Part shown: one piece after another, positions 43,503 to 52,531 of the stretch
How the letters are laid out: the number at the start of each line of letters is the position of its first letter
Position numbering within the stretch: position 1 is the stretch's first letter
Source: Candidatus Latescibacterota bacterium
Lineage (GTDB): Bacteria; Latescibacterota; MWCZ01
Reading direction: 5' to 3'
DNA length: 64,000 nucleotides
NCBI GenBank assembly: GCA_022706085.1
Contig: JAKJDF010000001.1
Span: forward strand, 232,526-296,525
The notes under the pieces: model-generated
Told to the model about the DNA's origin: nothing
Database searches by the model: none
The model's input: the letters and a program-made list of their open reading frames with translations, nothing else
Made by a program: the position numbers and the translations under genes

Positions 43503-44598
43503 AGGATTTCTCTCCCAGTTCTTCAGGCAATGGCGGCTTGCAGACACGTTCCAGAACGGAACATATCCAGTCAATTCGTTCAAGTGGCACATCCGGTTCA
43601 CATTCCGCGCCCATTGCGAGGCCACCTTCTTTCATGTTGAGTGCGTCGTGGGCACCGGCGATATGGTCTTCGATCTCTGAAAAGGACGCGAAGGGGAACA
43701 GCTGCCTGTCGAGGTCAAGCGCGATCGCGATTCGACCTTTCATGACATCTCTGATCCCTTCCAGCGTGTTGGCCCGGATCTGGGGATTGATCATCCGGAT
43801 ACCAACGTCGATCAGGTCGGGAATTATCTCCAGAATATGCCCGTCCGAATGGAGATATACCGGAATGTCGCGGTCTCTGCACGGGCCGAACATCGCTTCG
43901 TACGACGGCTTGATGAATCTCCGCCACATTGCCGGGCTTATGGGGAGCGATTTTTGAGTGCCGAGATCCTCCCCGAACGACATGTACTCGGCCCCGGCCT
44001 CCAGATACTGCTGAATCACGGCCACATTGTAGCCCTCAATTATCTGGATCAGCCTGTGAAGGCGCGGGTCGTCGTTTGCAAAATCCATCATGAGATTTTC
44101 GAACCCGCGGAGATAGAAAAGGCGCATGTAAAAGAACCCGTGCGCCAGTCCCCCGCCCCCCGCGAGATCACCACGAGCGCGGGCAGCAGCCAGACCATTT
44201 CTGATCTGTTCCAGAGAAGGCCTTGCGCCAAAATCGGCCTGCGTCAACGGATCCGGAGCCTTCCAGTTGGCGAAATCATCCCAGTTTTCAAGGGCGTGTT
44301 TCACCACGATGCTGTCGAGCCCCCGCTCGATATTGTGCCAGACGCAACCCCAGTTATCGGTGTGGTACCCCGGTTCGTACAACACGTATGCGTCGGGAAA
44401 GTCGAGGTTAATGCTCCCTTTCACGTAGCCCGGGAATATTCTCGGGTGCGCGAGAACGATGGCCTCGAGTTCTTCCCTGTATTTCATCCACGTCGCCATC
44501 ATCAGGCTCACCCCGCACGGAACCCACTGCGGTGAGTCGAAGTACAGGGTTTTCAAAAAGTTGACTGTGCGGGGGTTTTTGCCCTCATAAGGAATCAT
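43492..44598 (-). CDS. URO-D superfamily protein with altered metal site
   Basis: A 368-residue URO-D-fold protein (residues 15-350). It differs from the homologue at 28305: the putative zinc segment reads VYLHSDGHILEII, with aspartate where the corrinoid methyltransferase group has cysteine. It therefore may not activate a thiol. AYVLYEPGYHTDNWGCVW and GGGGLAHGFFYMRLFYLRGFENLMMDFAND, split by about 80 residues, are also unlike HemE. CAGGAG precedes the ATG. It leads the four-gene operon down to the galactonate dehydratase-type gene. Function unknown; a decarboxylase or methyl-transfer role on a small molecule is possible. Confidence 0.75.
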   Translation of the reverse strand: MIPYEGKNPRTVNFLKTLYFDSPQWVPCGVSLMMATWMKYREELEAIVLAHPRIFPGYVKGSINLDFPDAYVLYEPGYHTDNWGCVWHNIERGLDSIVVKHALENWDDFANWKAPDPLTQADFGARPSLEQIRNGLAAARARGDLAGGGGLAHGFFYMRLFYLRGFENLMMDFANDDPRLHRLIQIIEGYNVAVIQQYLEAGAEYMSFGEDLGTQKSLPISPAMWRRFIKPSYEAMFGPCRDRDIPVYLHSDGHILEIIPDLIDVGIRMINPQIRANTLEGIRDVMKGRIAIALDLDRQLFPFASFSEIEDHIAGAHDALNMKEGGLAMGAECEPDVPLERIDWICSVLERVCKPPLPEELGEKSCAG

Positions 44599-45190
44599 TC
44601 AAAGTCTCCTGTTGCTGCTGCCCTACAAAAGCGAGAGTCCGTCAACGCTGGCGTGCCGCCGCACCCCGCGTGCGCTCCACATGCTGGGGGATCAGAAGGT
44701 AGAAAGGATTCGCGGGCTTCATGTAACCCGGCTACGGGCAATCTGCGGTTTCGCCTTCGCCGATTGAAGTCACGCGCACGGTCGTCGCCACATCTCCCGA
44801 CGCGATCAGGATCTTTGACCGGCATCACGCCAGTTAAGTAACCGTTGCCGCGTGCGGTGGGTCAAGGGAGTAGTGCTTTGCACGGGGTTCCCGCCCCATC
44901 CGGCACTGCTCTCAGGATCTGCGTGGTTCCGGGTGGAACTAACGTGACTGACAAGGGGGTAAAAGGGTGCGAATGCGCCGGATAATCTTTCTCTTTGAGA
45001 AAACGGGCTGTGCAGTCATACCGGCGAACTGCGCAGCCGGGAGAGGCCGCGATCGGGAGTTCCGGTCCGGTCTCTCCTCTTTTCCCGGGGGACCTCCTCG
45101 AGCATCGCGGTGCTGTCGGCAACATCGAAGCCTGGCAGATGACGTCGGAGGCCTTCCCCCAGCCTTACGAACAGTCCTCCGCCGTTGGTG
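44599..45190. other. Intergenic region between two minus-strand operons
   Basis: No credible gene. It contains a terminator-like hairpin on the minus strand (45006-45038) for the cupin operon, and should hold the promoter of the URO-D operon in the 44600-44960 part; no clear promoter boxes were recognised there. Confidence 0.45.
45006..45038 (-). terminator. Terminator-like hairpin downstream of the cupin gene
   Basis: On the minus strand GGCTGCGCAGT and ACTGCACAGCC form an 11-bp stem with one wobble pair and an 11-base loop, followed by CGTTTTC. It lies about 150 bases after the cupin stop codon. Confidence 0.55.
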
Positions 45191-45802
45191 TTATTCGCCT
45201 TTCGCGGAGCGGAACTTTGGATTCGGCACGAGATCGGGACCCTCCGGTGTTGCCACAACGATCCGCCTGAATCCGTGCGACTCCACCGCCCGGTAATTCC
45301 GCCCGGCCATAAGGGGATATACGGAAAAAACTGCCAGGAGTTCATCGCCCGTGTTCACGATCCGGTGGGAAGTCACTCCCGGAACATACACTACGGTACC
45401 CGGTTCGAGCGCCAGGGCCTGAATCCGGAAATCGTCGGTCTGGAGGAGGACCATACCCCGCCCTCTCACCGTCAGGCACACCTCGGGTGAATCCTGCCGC
45501 GCGTGCCTGTGGCCACGGGTCATGTAAAACTCGTCGCCGACCCGACCCGGGTACACGACTGTAGTGGAGTAACAAAGTGCCCTCGCGCGGGGTTGATCAG
45601 TCGGCTCAGTCAGAAACGACTCGTACACGGTCTCGTCGTCTTCCGCTGCCTTATGGGCGCGCGCTTCTTCATCCGAGAACACCCCGTACAAATCGGACAA
45701 TTTCCGCCGGTGTTGCGTGTTACTTGCGCTCAGGCGGCCTTTTTTCAGGTCCATGAATGACGATAGAGCAGCAGCAGCATCCAGAACAGCAGGGTGCGTC
45801 AT
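45191..45802 (-). CDS. Cupin-type phosphoglucose isomerase-like protein
   Basis: A 203-residue cupin. Residues 75-160 show the metal-binding cupin pattern of archaeal-type glucose-6-phosphate isomerase: TTVVYPGRVGDEFYMTRGHRH, DSPEVCLTVRGRGMVLLQ and YVPGVTSHRIVNTGDE, with the HxH, E and final H ligands. It may interconvert glucose-6-phosphate and fructose-6-phosphate, although cupins close to this group can have other sugar substrates. The ATG at 45802 overlaps the TGA of the AAA+ gene (ATGA), so the two are translationally coupled, an odd pair. Confidence 0.85.
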   Translation of the reverse strand: MTHPAVLDAAAALSSFMDLKKGRLSASNTQHRRKLSDLYGVFSDEEARAHKAAEDDETVYESFLTEPTDQPRARALCYSTTVVYPGRVGDEFYMTRGHRHARQDSPEVCLTVRGRGMVLLQTDDFRIQALALEPGTVVYVPGVTSHRIVNTGDELLAVFSVYPLMAGRNYRAVESHGFRRIVVATPEGPDLVPNPKFRSAKGE

Positions 45803-47421
45803 CAAGCCTCTCCGTGGTCACGCGTTCTACGCTTTGAGTGCCCGGACCGCGTTGCGGAACCAGCGTCTGGAACAGGGGTCCCTGTTCCCGTTTCCCCCAA
45901 TGCCACCATGAAATGCCTCGCCTCAACGATCACGTCCGCAACCTCGTCATACCCTTTCGCGATCGCTTCCTTCGCGCACAGAAGCCCTGCCTGACGACAT
46001 ATTTTGGCGATATCCGCGCCGGACATCCCCGGCGTACGTTCTGCCAGTTCGCGGATATTCACCTCCCCGACCGCCATCCTGCGAATGTGTCGCTGAAAGA
46101 TCGCCTCGCGACCCTGAAGGTCGGGAAGACCCATTTCAACGGCATAGTCGAACCGCCCCGGCCGGCGCAGCGCGGGATCTACCGCTTCCAGACGGTTTGT
46201 CGTGGCAATCACCACGACCTGTCCTCTGTCGTACAGTCCGTCCATCACAGCCAACAACTGAGATACAAGGGTTATTTCGTGCCCGTGATAGGTTTTGTCG
46301 CGCGCGGGCGCGATGGCATCAATCTCGTCCAACAACACTACGGAGGGCGCCATGCTCCTCGCACGCTCGAAAATAATCCGGATCGCTTCCTCAGATTGCC
46401 CTACCCATCGGGAAAGTATCTCGGGCCCGCTGACCATTTCGAGGTGAGCCTCGCATTCGCCGGCGACAGCCTGGGCCAGCAGCGTCTTTCCTGTACCAGG
46501 AGGCCCGAAGAGGATCACTCCCACCTGGGTCGGCACGCCCACGTGCTGGAAAAGCTCGGGATGGCGGAGGGGTAACTCCACCCAGTCCCGTATGTCGGAA
46601 ACGGCTTTGTCCTGTCCACCGACGTCGTCAAAACGCACCGAGGGAATGGTTCGGGTTGCCTGCTGTCCCCAGGTTCCCTGACCTTCCGGTATCCGCGAAT
46701 AGGGAACGATAGATGAGCCATCCTTTGCAAGCTTGCGTGCATCTGCAATCGTCCGAAGTCTTATGCCCCGGGTCCCGTCGGCTCGTTGTTCAACAAGCCA
46801 TTTGGCATTTCCTGCCGTTTCAACCGTATCCGGCAACGATTGGACTTCTTCCTTCACCAGTTCCCGGCGAAAAACCGGACACGCGTCCGTGTACTTGTGC
46901 GTGGCTTCTTCTTCCAGCATGTCGATGATTTTCGCCTTGTCCACTGTGAACACAGTCCCGTCCAGTTCCCCGATACGGTACCACGCGCGTTCCGACTGGT
47001 GGATGTCGCCATTGTGAGGAATGAAGCGGTTCACGGAAGAGAGCAGTCGGCATCCGAAATGTGTCGGCGAATGGCGCGGATCGAACCCGTTGCAATAGTG
47101 GTAGGGATTCCCCGAACGCTTCTGCCGTTGGTAACATTCGCCGACAGCGCTGAGCAACTCAACCGCTGCGGGCGGCATCACCTTTCCCGACATGGTGAGC
47201 ACGGTGTCTTTCCAGTCCGCAACGATTTTCACCAGGGTTACGAACCGACTGAATACTTCCGGTTGCTTCAATGCATCGGTGAGAAACACATTGTGCAGCA
47301 GGTCGCCGTCCTCGTCCTCGCAATAGCTCTCGAAGCCCTTCGCAAGCCGCACTGCCGCGCCGTACCGAGCTGATCTGGCGCGGCGGAAGGTGAGCCCTAT
47401 GGAAAAATGAGGCTGTTGCAT
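45802..47421 (-). CDS. AAA+ ATPase (Cdc48/proteasomal-ATPase-like) with novel N-terminal domain
   Basis: A 539-residue protein. Residues about 265-515 are one classical AAA domain: VRFDDVGGQDKAVSDIRDWVELPL, Walker A GPPGTGKT (about 306-313), Walker B SVVLLDEIDAI, and the second region of homology ATTNRLEAVDPALRRPGRFD. The lid is also intact. The first 200 residues match no family known to me; they contain RYGAAVRLAKGFESYCEDEDG, a YCNGFD and a FGCRLLSSV segment. It may unfold protein or remodel complexes. The start at 47421 lacks a clear ribosome binding site and is chosen because upstream residues look noncoding. The cupin gene overlaps its stop. Confidence 0.85.
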   Translation of the reverse strand: MQQPHFSIGLTFRRARSARYGAAVRLAKGFESYCEDEDGDLLHNVFLTDALKQPEVFSRFVTLVKIVADWKDTVLTMSGKVMPPAAVELLSAVGECYQRQKRSGNPYHYCNGFDPRHSPTHFGCRLLSSVNRFIPHNGDIHQSERAWYRIGELDGTVFTVDKAKIIDMLEEEATHKYTDACPVFRRELVKEEVQSLPDTVETAGNAKWLVEQRADGTRGIRLRTIADARKLAKDGSSIVPYSRIPEGQGTWGQQATRTIPSVRFDDVGGQDKAVSDIRDWVELPLRHPELFQHVGVPTQVGVILFGPPGTGKTLLAQAVAGECEAHLEMVSGPEILSRWVGQSEEAIRIIFERARSMAPSVVLLDEIDAIAPARDKTYHGHEITLVSQLLAVMDGLYDRGQVVVIATTNRLEAVDPALRRPGRFDYAVEMGLPDLQGREAIFQRHIRRMAVGEVNIRELAERTPGMSGADIAKICRQAGLLCAKEAIAKGYDEVADVIVEARHFMVALGETGTGTPVPDAGSATRSGHSKRRTRDHGEA

Positions 47422-47608
47422 GACTGTTGACTGCGGCTGATGCGTACGATTTGGTCCGGGCTTCCGACGAAGAACGAGAAAACTCGCCTTCAAACACCAC
47501 GGCAAATCAAAAAATACAGACAAGCCGCGTTCAAACGCCAGTCCACGGCGGAGGGAAGAGGTGGATCGCCGGTTGCCCAGGGAGAATCCGAGAGCGGAAC
47601 ACGCCGAT

Positions 47609-48325
47609 TCAGGCGCGATCGAAGCGAACCGCGTAAACACGCTGCCGCCGGCAGGATCGGCACGGAAGGAGCCGAATGGAAACCATCCCGACAACGAAAC
47701 CGCCCACGTGTGCCCACCAGGCAACGCCGCCTCCGGCGTCTGCAGGCACTGCGGCCGCAGCCGTTCCGCTGAAAAGCTGGATTAGAAACCACGAACCCAA
47801 CACCAACGAAGCCGGGAATTCGAACACGAAGGGCATGAACAGGACCGGAAGAAACGTTGCGATCCGCGCACGGGGAAAGCACACGAGGTATGCCCCAAGA
47901 ACACCGGCAATCGCGCCGCTGGCGCCTATCATGGGGACGGGTGAAACGGGATCCATCGCAACATGGAACGAGGTAGCCGCAACGCCGCACCCCATGTAGA
48001 AACCAAGAAACCCCAGATGTCCCAGCCGATCCTCGATATTGTCCCCAAAAAGCCACAGGTACCACATGTTGCTCACCAGATGCAACCAGCCGCCGTGCAG
48101 AAACATCGCGCCCAGAAATCGCCTCACGAGGTCCGCGGGGCTATCCGCCACGTATCCTTCAGCACCGGTCACAAGAGCCGGTATGACACCGTAGTGACTG
48201 ATAAATGGCTCAAGCAGCGGACCCAGGCTGAGTTCGTACGCAAAGGCCGCCAGGTTGGCAAGGATTATGCCTACCGTAACCACGGGAGGCGTTCCCGAGG
48301 GGTTGCTGTCACGGAACGGTATCAT
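47609..48325 (-). CDS. Rhomboid family intramembrane serine protease
   Basis: A 238-residue membrane protein with six or so helices. The catalytic serine is S136 in MIGASGAIAGVLGAY and the histidine H206 in WAHVGGFVVG. FLHGGWLHLVSNMWYLWLFGDNIEDRLG also fits the rhomboid loop 1 and helix 2. It cuts substrate transmembrane segments inside the membrane. Start at 48325 is based on homology; the longer frame (120 more codons) has no support. The C-terminal CRSCRRQRVYAVRF is a short basic tail. The AAA+ gene begins 187 bases downstream, same strand. Confidence 0.92.
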   Translation of the reverse strand: MIPFRDSNPSGTPPVVTVGIILANLAAFAYELSLGPLLEPFISHYGVIPALVTGAEGYVADSPADLVRRFLGAMFLHGGWLHLVSNMWYLWLFGDNIEDRLGHLGFLGFYMGCGVAATSFHVAMDPVSPVPMIGASGAIAGVLGAYLVCFPRARIATFLPVLFMPFVFEFPASLVLGSWFLIQLFSGTAAAAVPADAGGGVAWWAHVGGFVVGMVSIRLLPCRSCRRQRVYAVRFDRA

Positions 48326-48569
48326 GTCGCGCTGCTCGATTCTGTCTTTCTGAAGATGGGCGCCACCACTGGGAAAGCAGCCCCCTTTACAACTCCTCAA
48401 AACTCCCAACGCACGCAATTCAATATAGTCACGCGGCGGTTCAGGCAGAACCTCAGCAGGGACCGCGGGTGCACGACAAAGCGCCGCCGGGAACGGTTGA
48501 GCGGGGCAGGCGGCGCCCGTATCTTTTCTCGAGATTACTCCGCCAACAAGGGGAAAGGGATCGCTGATC

Positions 48570-49973
48570 ATGTCTGAATTCAGCAGGGAGCACGTCGTCG
48601 GATCGCTGTTTTCCACGCACGGCGAGGTGCTCCAACGGGGAAAGCCTGTAGTGATAAGCAGGGCACCGGCCCGTTTGGACGTCATGGGCGGTATCGCCGA
48701 TTATTCCGGTGCGCTGGTGCTTGAAGGAACACTGGCAGAAGCGACGATTTGCGGCGTCCAGTTGCGGGACGACCAGACGGTTCGCATTGTTTCATCCGCG
48801 GGCAACCACCATGGTGGGGTGGAACGCGACGTCACTGTGCCGCTGAGTGTTCTTTTCCCTGCGCGCACCGGGTCCCCTTTTGCGCGTGTGAGAAGCGAGT
48901 TCCCCAGATCCTCCTCGCGTCACTGGGCGTCGTACGGGCTGGGTGCGTATACCGTGTTAATGGCAGAGCGCGTTGTGGATTCGTTCCCGTGTGGCGCAAC
49001 CATCGTAGTCCACTCGAACGTTCCTCTGGGCGCGGGTGTGAGCTCCTCCGCGGCTCTGGAGGTAGCAGCAATGAAAGCGCTGTCACACGCGTACGGCGTT
49101 CCAATAGCAGGTATCCCCCTTGCGTCGCTGTGCCAGAAAGTGGAGAACTACGTTGTGGGGGCACCGTGCGGGATTATGGACCAGGTCGCATCCGTCCTCG
49201 GCCGCGAGGGCGAATTCCTTTGCCTGAAGTGCCAGCCTCACGACGTACAGGGCTTCGTCAGATTGCCAAAAGGTGTTCGGGTCGTCGGAATAAACTCCGA
49301 CGTGAAGCACAGTGTCGGAGGAGAACGCTACACAAGTGCGCGCGTAGGCGCATTCATGGGCCAGCGGATAATTCAGGAAGCCGGGTTGCGCGAGACCGGG
49401 GTTGACCCTACCGGCGGGTATCTCGCCAACATCGGTGCGAGCGATTTCCGAGAAAAATGGGCGCGCTATCTTCCTCCAAAAATGACCGGGGCCAAGTTCC
49501 TTGAGTTGTACCATTCAACGAATGACCCGGTTGCCCCTGTGGCTCCGCAGGCCGAATACATGGTGAGAAGCAGAGCCGCGCATCCTGTGTACGAGAACGA
49601 ACGAGTGCAACGTTTCATTTCTTTGATGAGGGCTGCGGCGGATTCAGGCGAAGAGGCGCGGTTGATCGCTGCGGGAAAGCTGATGTACGCGTCCCATTGG
49701 AGCTACAGCCAGCGTTGTGGATTGGGGAGCAGGGAAACCAGCACGCTCGTGAGTCTTGTGCGCCAGAGGGGTGTTTCTGAAGGATTTTACGGCGCAAAGA
49801 TCACCGGCGGGGGGGCCGGCGGCACGGTCGCAATCCTTTGCAGGCGCGGTACAGACAGCACTTTGGAGAGCATCGCAGAACGATATCATGAGATTTCAGG
49901 GCGTTCCTCTCAGTTATTCCTTCGTTCCGGCCCTGGAGCGGACGAATGGGGAACTATCCAGATCCCTTTCTGA
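48570..49973 (+). CDS. GHMP kinase, L-arabinokinase/galactokinase-like
   Basis: A 467-residue sugar kinase. The N-terminus VISRAPARLDVMGGIADYSGALVLEGTL matches the kinase part of plant L-arabinokinase (ARA1) more closely than galactokinase; VPLGAGVSSSAALEVAAM is the ATP-binding GHMP motif and GAKITGGGAGGTVAIL is motif 3. It should phosphorylate a pentose or hexose at C1, feeding nucleotide-sugar synthesis or catabolism. The start has GGGAAAGGG upstream. RsmD follows after 13 bases. Divergent from the rhomboid gene. Confidence 0.85.
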   Translation: MSEFSREHVVGSLFSTHGEVLQRGKPVVISRAPARLDVMGGIADYSGALVLEGTLAEATICGVQLRDDQTVRIVSSAGNHHGGVERDVTVPLSVLFPARTGSPFARVRSEFPRSSSRHWASYGLGAYTVLMAERVVDSFPCGATIVVHSNVPLGAGVSSSAALEVAAMKALSHAYGVPIAGIPLASLCQKVENYVVGAPCGIMDQVASVLGREGEFLCLKCQPHDVQGFVRLPKGVRVVGINSDVKHSVGGERYTSARVGAFMGQRIIQEAGLRETGVDPTGGYLANIGASDFREKWARYLPPKMTGAKFLELYHSTNDPVAPVAPQAEYMVRSRAAHPVYENERVQRFISLMRAAADSGEEARLIAAGKLMYASHWSYSQRCGLGSRETSTLVSLVRQRGVSEGFYGAKITGGGAGGTVAILCRRGTDSTLESIAERYHEISGRSSQLFLRSGPGADEWGTIQIPF

Positions 49974-49986
49974 AAAAGGTGCGAAC

Positions 49987-50553
49987 GTGCGCGTCGTTGC
50001 GGGAACAGCAAGGAGCATACCTCTTTTCTGGGTGAAGTCGCCGGACACCCGACCCATGACTGACCGTGTCAAAACTTCGTTGTTTGATTCACTGAACCCG
50101 TACTTGTCAGATGCTCTCGTTCTTGATCTCTTTGCCGGCGTCGGCGGCCTCGGAATCGAAGCCCTCAGTCGCGGAGCAGCACACTGCACGTTTGTTGAGC
50201 GGGACCGTCTCTGCGTGGACGCACTTCGAACCAATCTGCACAGAACGCGGCTTTCTGACCGCGCTACGGTGTACGAACGGGACGTCAAAACCGCGCTCAC
50301 ACAGATGCAATCCGAAGTCACTCCTGTTGACATCGTTCTTTTCGATCCGCCGTTCTTGCTCGGGAAACCTCCGGCGAGAAAAGAACTGGAAGCGCTGGTG
50401 CAAAAGCTGGCGGAAGGTTTCATCGAACGTGGTGGTCTTCTGGTATACCACCACGACGACGAGACAGAGGGAGGATTCGAGACTCGTCGGCTCGATGTCG
50501 TGGAAACCCGCAATTACGGTCGAAATCGAATTACGATCCTGAAGGCGGTATGA
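49987..50553 (+). CDS. rsmD: RsmD-type 16S rRNA (guanine-N2)-methyltransferase
   Basis: A 188-residue class I methyltransferase. Family landmarks in order: VRVVAGTARSIPLFWVKSPDTRPMTDRVKTSLFDSL, given here as two parts at residues 1-35, LVLDLFAGVGGLGIEALSRGA (SAM site) and VLFDPPF (the N6/N2-amine DPPF catalytic motif). It methylates G966 of 16S rRNA in small-subunit assembly. The frame is open upstream into the kinase gene, but AAAGG 7 bases before GTG 49987 and the homology fix the start. Its 3' end overlaps the convergent methyltransferase gene by 23 bases. Confidence 0.88.
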   Translation: MRVVAGTARSIPLFWVKSPDTRPMTDRVKTSLFDSLNPYLSDALVLDLFAGVGGLGIEALSRGAAHCTFVERDRLCVDALRTNLHRTRLSDRATVYERDVKTALTQMQSEVTPVDIVLFDPPFLLGKPPARKELEALVQKLAEGFIERGGLLVYHHDDETEGGFETRRLDVVETRNYGRNRITILKAV

Positions 50554-51526
50554 GGCTTCCTTGGGGAATGGGCGCTCTTCCCGAAAGAACAAAAATCGGC
50601 CCGACTGTGCTAAGCTCCACCTCTTCGAAGCCAATCGCCTCCACGAAACCGGCTGTTTCGTCGGGCCGCGTCGGAATTTCCAGCCGTTCCGCCATGCCGA
50701 TAAGGTCCGCCTGACTGGCAAGGCCGTCCAGATCGTTGACTAGTGGCGTCCAGGCGCACGAAAAAGCCCTGCCCGGCCCCAGTACACCCAGGATTCCTCG
50801 CAGACAATTAACAAAGCCCGGAATCCGTCCGATTCCAAACCACGATACCACTGCATCAAACAATCGTTCTCGGAACGGCGGATTCAGACAGTCGCCGACC
50901 ACGAACACGACATTCTCATGTTGTGCTCGCTCGATTTGTCCTTGAGCGACACGAAGATTGAGGAATGCCGTATCGAAGCCGAAAATCATTGCATCCTGCG
51001 GCGCGCGTTCCACCAACGGCACAAGTGCGCCGCCCCAGCCAGTGCCCACGTCGAGCACCGTATCCGCGAAATTCACTTCCGCGCGCAACCACATCTCTTC
51101 CATCGCATCCAGGTGCGCTGTCAAGGCATTCTGCTGCTGCTGGACGAGACGATTCCTGGAAAAGGTCTCCCAGAATGATTCGCTCGCGCGATAGCGCCCC
51201 TCGCGCACTTCGGCAGCTGTCACGGCCGGCTCGAACGTACGTGTCGCCGGATACTCAACGGTGCCGTCCGCAAGCGACCGAACCGCCTTCGAAAACCCCA
51301 CCTTTTGTGCTTCTCGCCCAAGTGTCGCCGCAAATTCGTCCACGGCCCGCCGACCCGGTACGAGCAGTATCGGTATGGTCGAATGGACGGGAAAGGTCCC
51401 CCCGCAGGCATGGCATGCGAGCGTTCCTTCGACAATTTCGCCCCCATCCTCTTCCGTAGCGTTCCATACACATAGTGGCTCGCGACACCGCGGACACCGA
51501 AGCTTCTCAAGAAGTGCTTCCTTCAT
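50531..51526 (-). CDS. SAM methyltransferase with Trm112-like zinc-ribbon N-terminus
   Basis: A 331-residue protein. Residues 8-60 form a Trm112/UPF0434-like zinc ribbon (LRCPRCREPL, LACHACGGTFPV) often fused to methyltransferases. Residues 150-290 are a class I methyltransferase: VLDVGTGWGGALVPLVERAP (motif I), GFDTAFLNL, VVGDCLNPPFRERLFDAVVSW. The substrate is unknown; ubiquinone/menaquinone-like and antibiotic methyltransferases share this shape. It is monocistronic behind a terminator (51547-51568) and convergent with rsmD. Confidence 0.85.
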   Translation of the reverse strand: MKEALLEKLRCPRCREPLCVWNATEEDGGEIVEGTLACHACGGTFPVHSTIPILLVPGRRAVDEFAATLGREAQKVGFSKAVRSLADGTVEYPATRTFEPAVTAAEVREGRYRASESFWETFSRNRLVQQQQNALTAHLDAMEEMWLRAEVNFADTVLDVGTGWGGALVPLVERAPQDAMIFGFDTAFLNLRVAQGQIERAQHENVVFVVGDCLNPPFRERLFDAVVSWFGIGRIPGFVNCLRGILGVLGPGRAFSCAWTPLVNDLDGLASQADLIGMAERLEIPTRPDETAGFVEAIGFEEVELSTVGPIFVLSGRAPIPQGSLIPPSGS

Positions 51527-51546
51527 TCACACTCCGAACAAGACGC

Positions 51547-51568
51547 AAAAGGGGGCGTAAGCGCCCCC
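51547..51568 (-). terminator. Rho-independent terminator of the cyclophilin operon
   Basis: On the minus strand GGGGGCG-type stem (GGGGGCG / CGCCCCC, 7 bp) with loop CTTA is followed by TTTTG. It lies 30 bases after the stop of the last cyclophilin gene. Confidence 0.75.
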
Positions 51569-51597
51569 CGAAGGTTGGATGTTCAGCTGGGGCACAT

Positions 51598-52500
51598 TCA
51601 GGGTTGCTCGCCCGCTCGTACGGTGCGGATCGTCACTGAGCGTATCACGACGGGCGTCAGCGGATTATCACGGGCATCGCGCGGAACAGACACTATCCTG
51701 TCCACAACTTCCATCCCGCGTACGACATTTCCGAACACCGAGTACGCGCCGTCGAGGAACGTCTGGGGCGCAACACAGATGAAGAACTGACTCCCGCTTG
51801 ACCTGCGCTCCGGATTTACCTGATCCGCTTGTCGAGCCGCCGACACCGCCCCGCGCGTGTGAAGTGCCTTGATCTCTGCGGGAATCGTGTAACCGGGACC
51901 TCCCGTTCCGTCGTTCTCGCGGTCGTTATCCTTGCTGTTGGGATCGCCGCCCTGAATCATAAATCCAGGGATCACGCGATGGAACGTGGTGCCGTTGTAA
52001 AACCCCTGCCGGGCAAGTTTGCGGAAATTAGCGGTGTGCTGGGGAGCGTCCTGGTCGTTGAGCCGGAACACAATTTCACCAAGGGTCGTTTTGATCACCG
52101 CAACGTCGTACGTGGCTTGTTCTTCCGATGTCGCGGTTTGAGCAGCCGCAGTTGCTGTTTCGACCACGTCACTCAGTGCTTCCTTGTTTCCAGCCCGTGC
52201 CTTGATCTGGAAGAAATAGGTCGTTCCCGGTTCGAGCCCTTCGAGCGGAGTTCTGTGGAGCGTCGTGATTGCGGCAACAGGAATCGTGCGCGAAAGTGTG
52301 TCCCGGGTGGTTCCCACAGCAATCTCGCCGTCTGTGGGAACGGAAGTGGACCAGAAAACGACGACCCTGTCCGGTCCCACCGACTCTATGGTAATATTCT
52401 CGATTTTGGGTGCTGAGGCTTCTTTTTCGCCGGATTTTCCGCAGGACATGAGACTGAGAAGAGGCCACAACAATAGCAACAGGCTGATTCTCGAGCGCAT
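51598..52500 (-). CDS. Lipoprotein cyclophilin-type peptidyl-prolyl isomerase with fibronectin III-like domain
   Basis: A 300-residue exported protein. The signal ends in LLSLMSCGKS, a lipobox with the lipidated cysteine near residue 19. Residues 30-120 form an Fn3-like domain (DRVVVFWSTSVPTDGEIAVG, LEGLEPGTTYFFQIKA), and residues 130-300 a cyclophilin (GFYNGTTFHRVIPGFMIQGGDPN, SGSQFFICVAPQTFLDGAYSVFG). It catalyses proline isomerisation in the folding of exported proteins. An in-frame ATG at 52521 is possible; 52500 is chosen because GGGGAG precedes it. It is the second of two tandem lipoprotein cyclophilins. Confidence 0.85.
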   Translation of the reverse strand: MRSRISLLLLLWPLLSLMSCGKSGEKEASAPKIENITIESVGPDRVVVFWSTSVPTDGEIAVGTTRDTLSRTIPVAAITTLHRTPLEGLEPGTTYFFQIKARAGNKEALSDVVETATAAAQTATSEEQATYDVAVIKTTLGEIVFRLNDQDAPQHTANFRKLARQGFYNGTTFHRVIPGFMIQGGDPNSKDNDRENDGTGGPGYTIPAEIKALHTRGAVSAARQADQVNPERRSSGSQFFICVAPQTFLDGAYSVFGNVVRGMEVVDRIVSVPRDARDNPLTPVVIRSVTIRTVRAGEQP

Positions 52501-52531
52501 GGCAGAACGTACTCCCCTCATGAGTGTTCTC

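Noticed and set aside
44595-44828. Short frame with DNA-like arginine runs in the 44.6-45.2 kb gap
   Set aside because: No ribosome binding site and no homology-like pattern; it also covers the probable promoter region of the URO-D operon.
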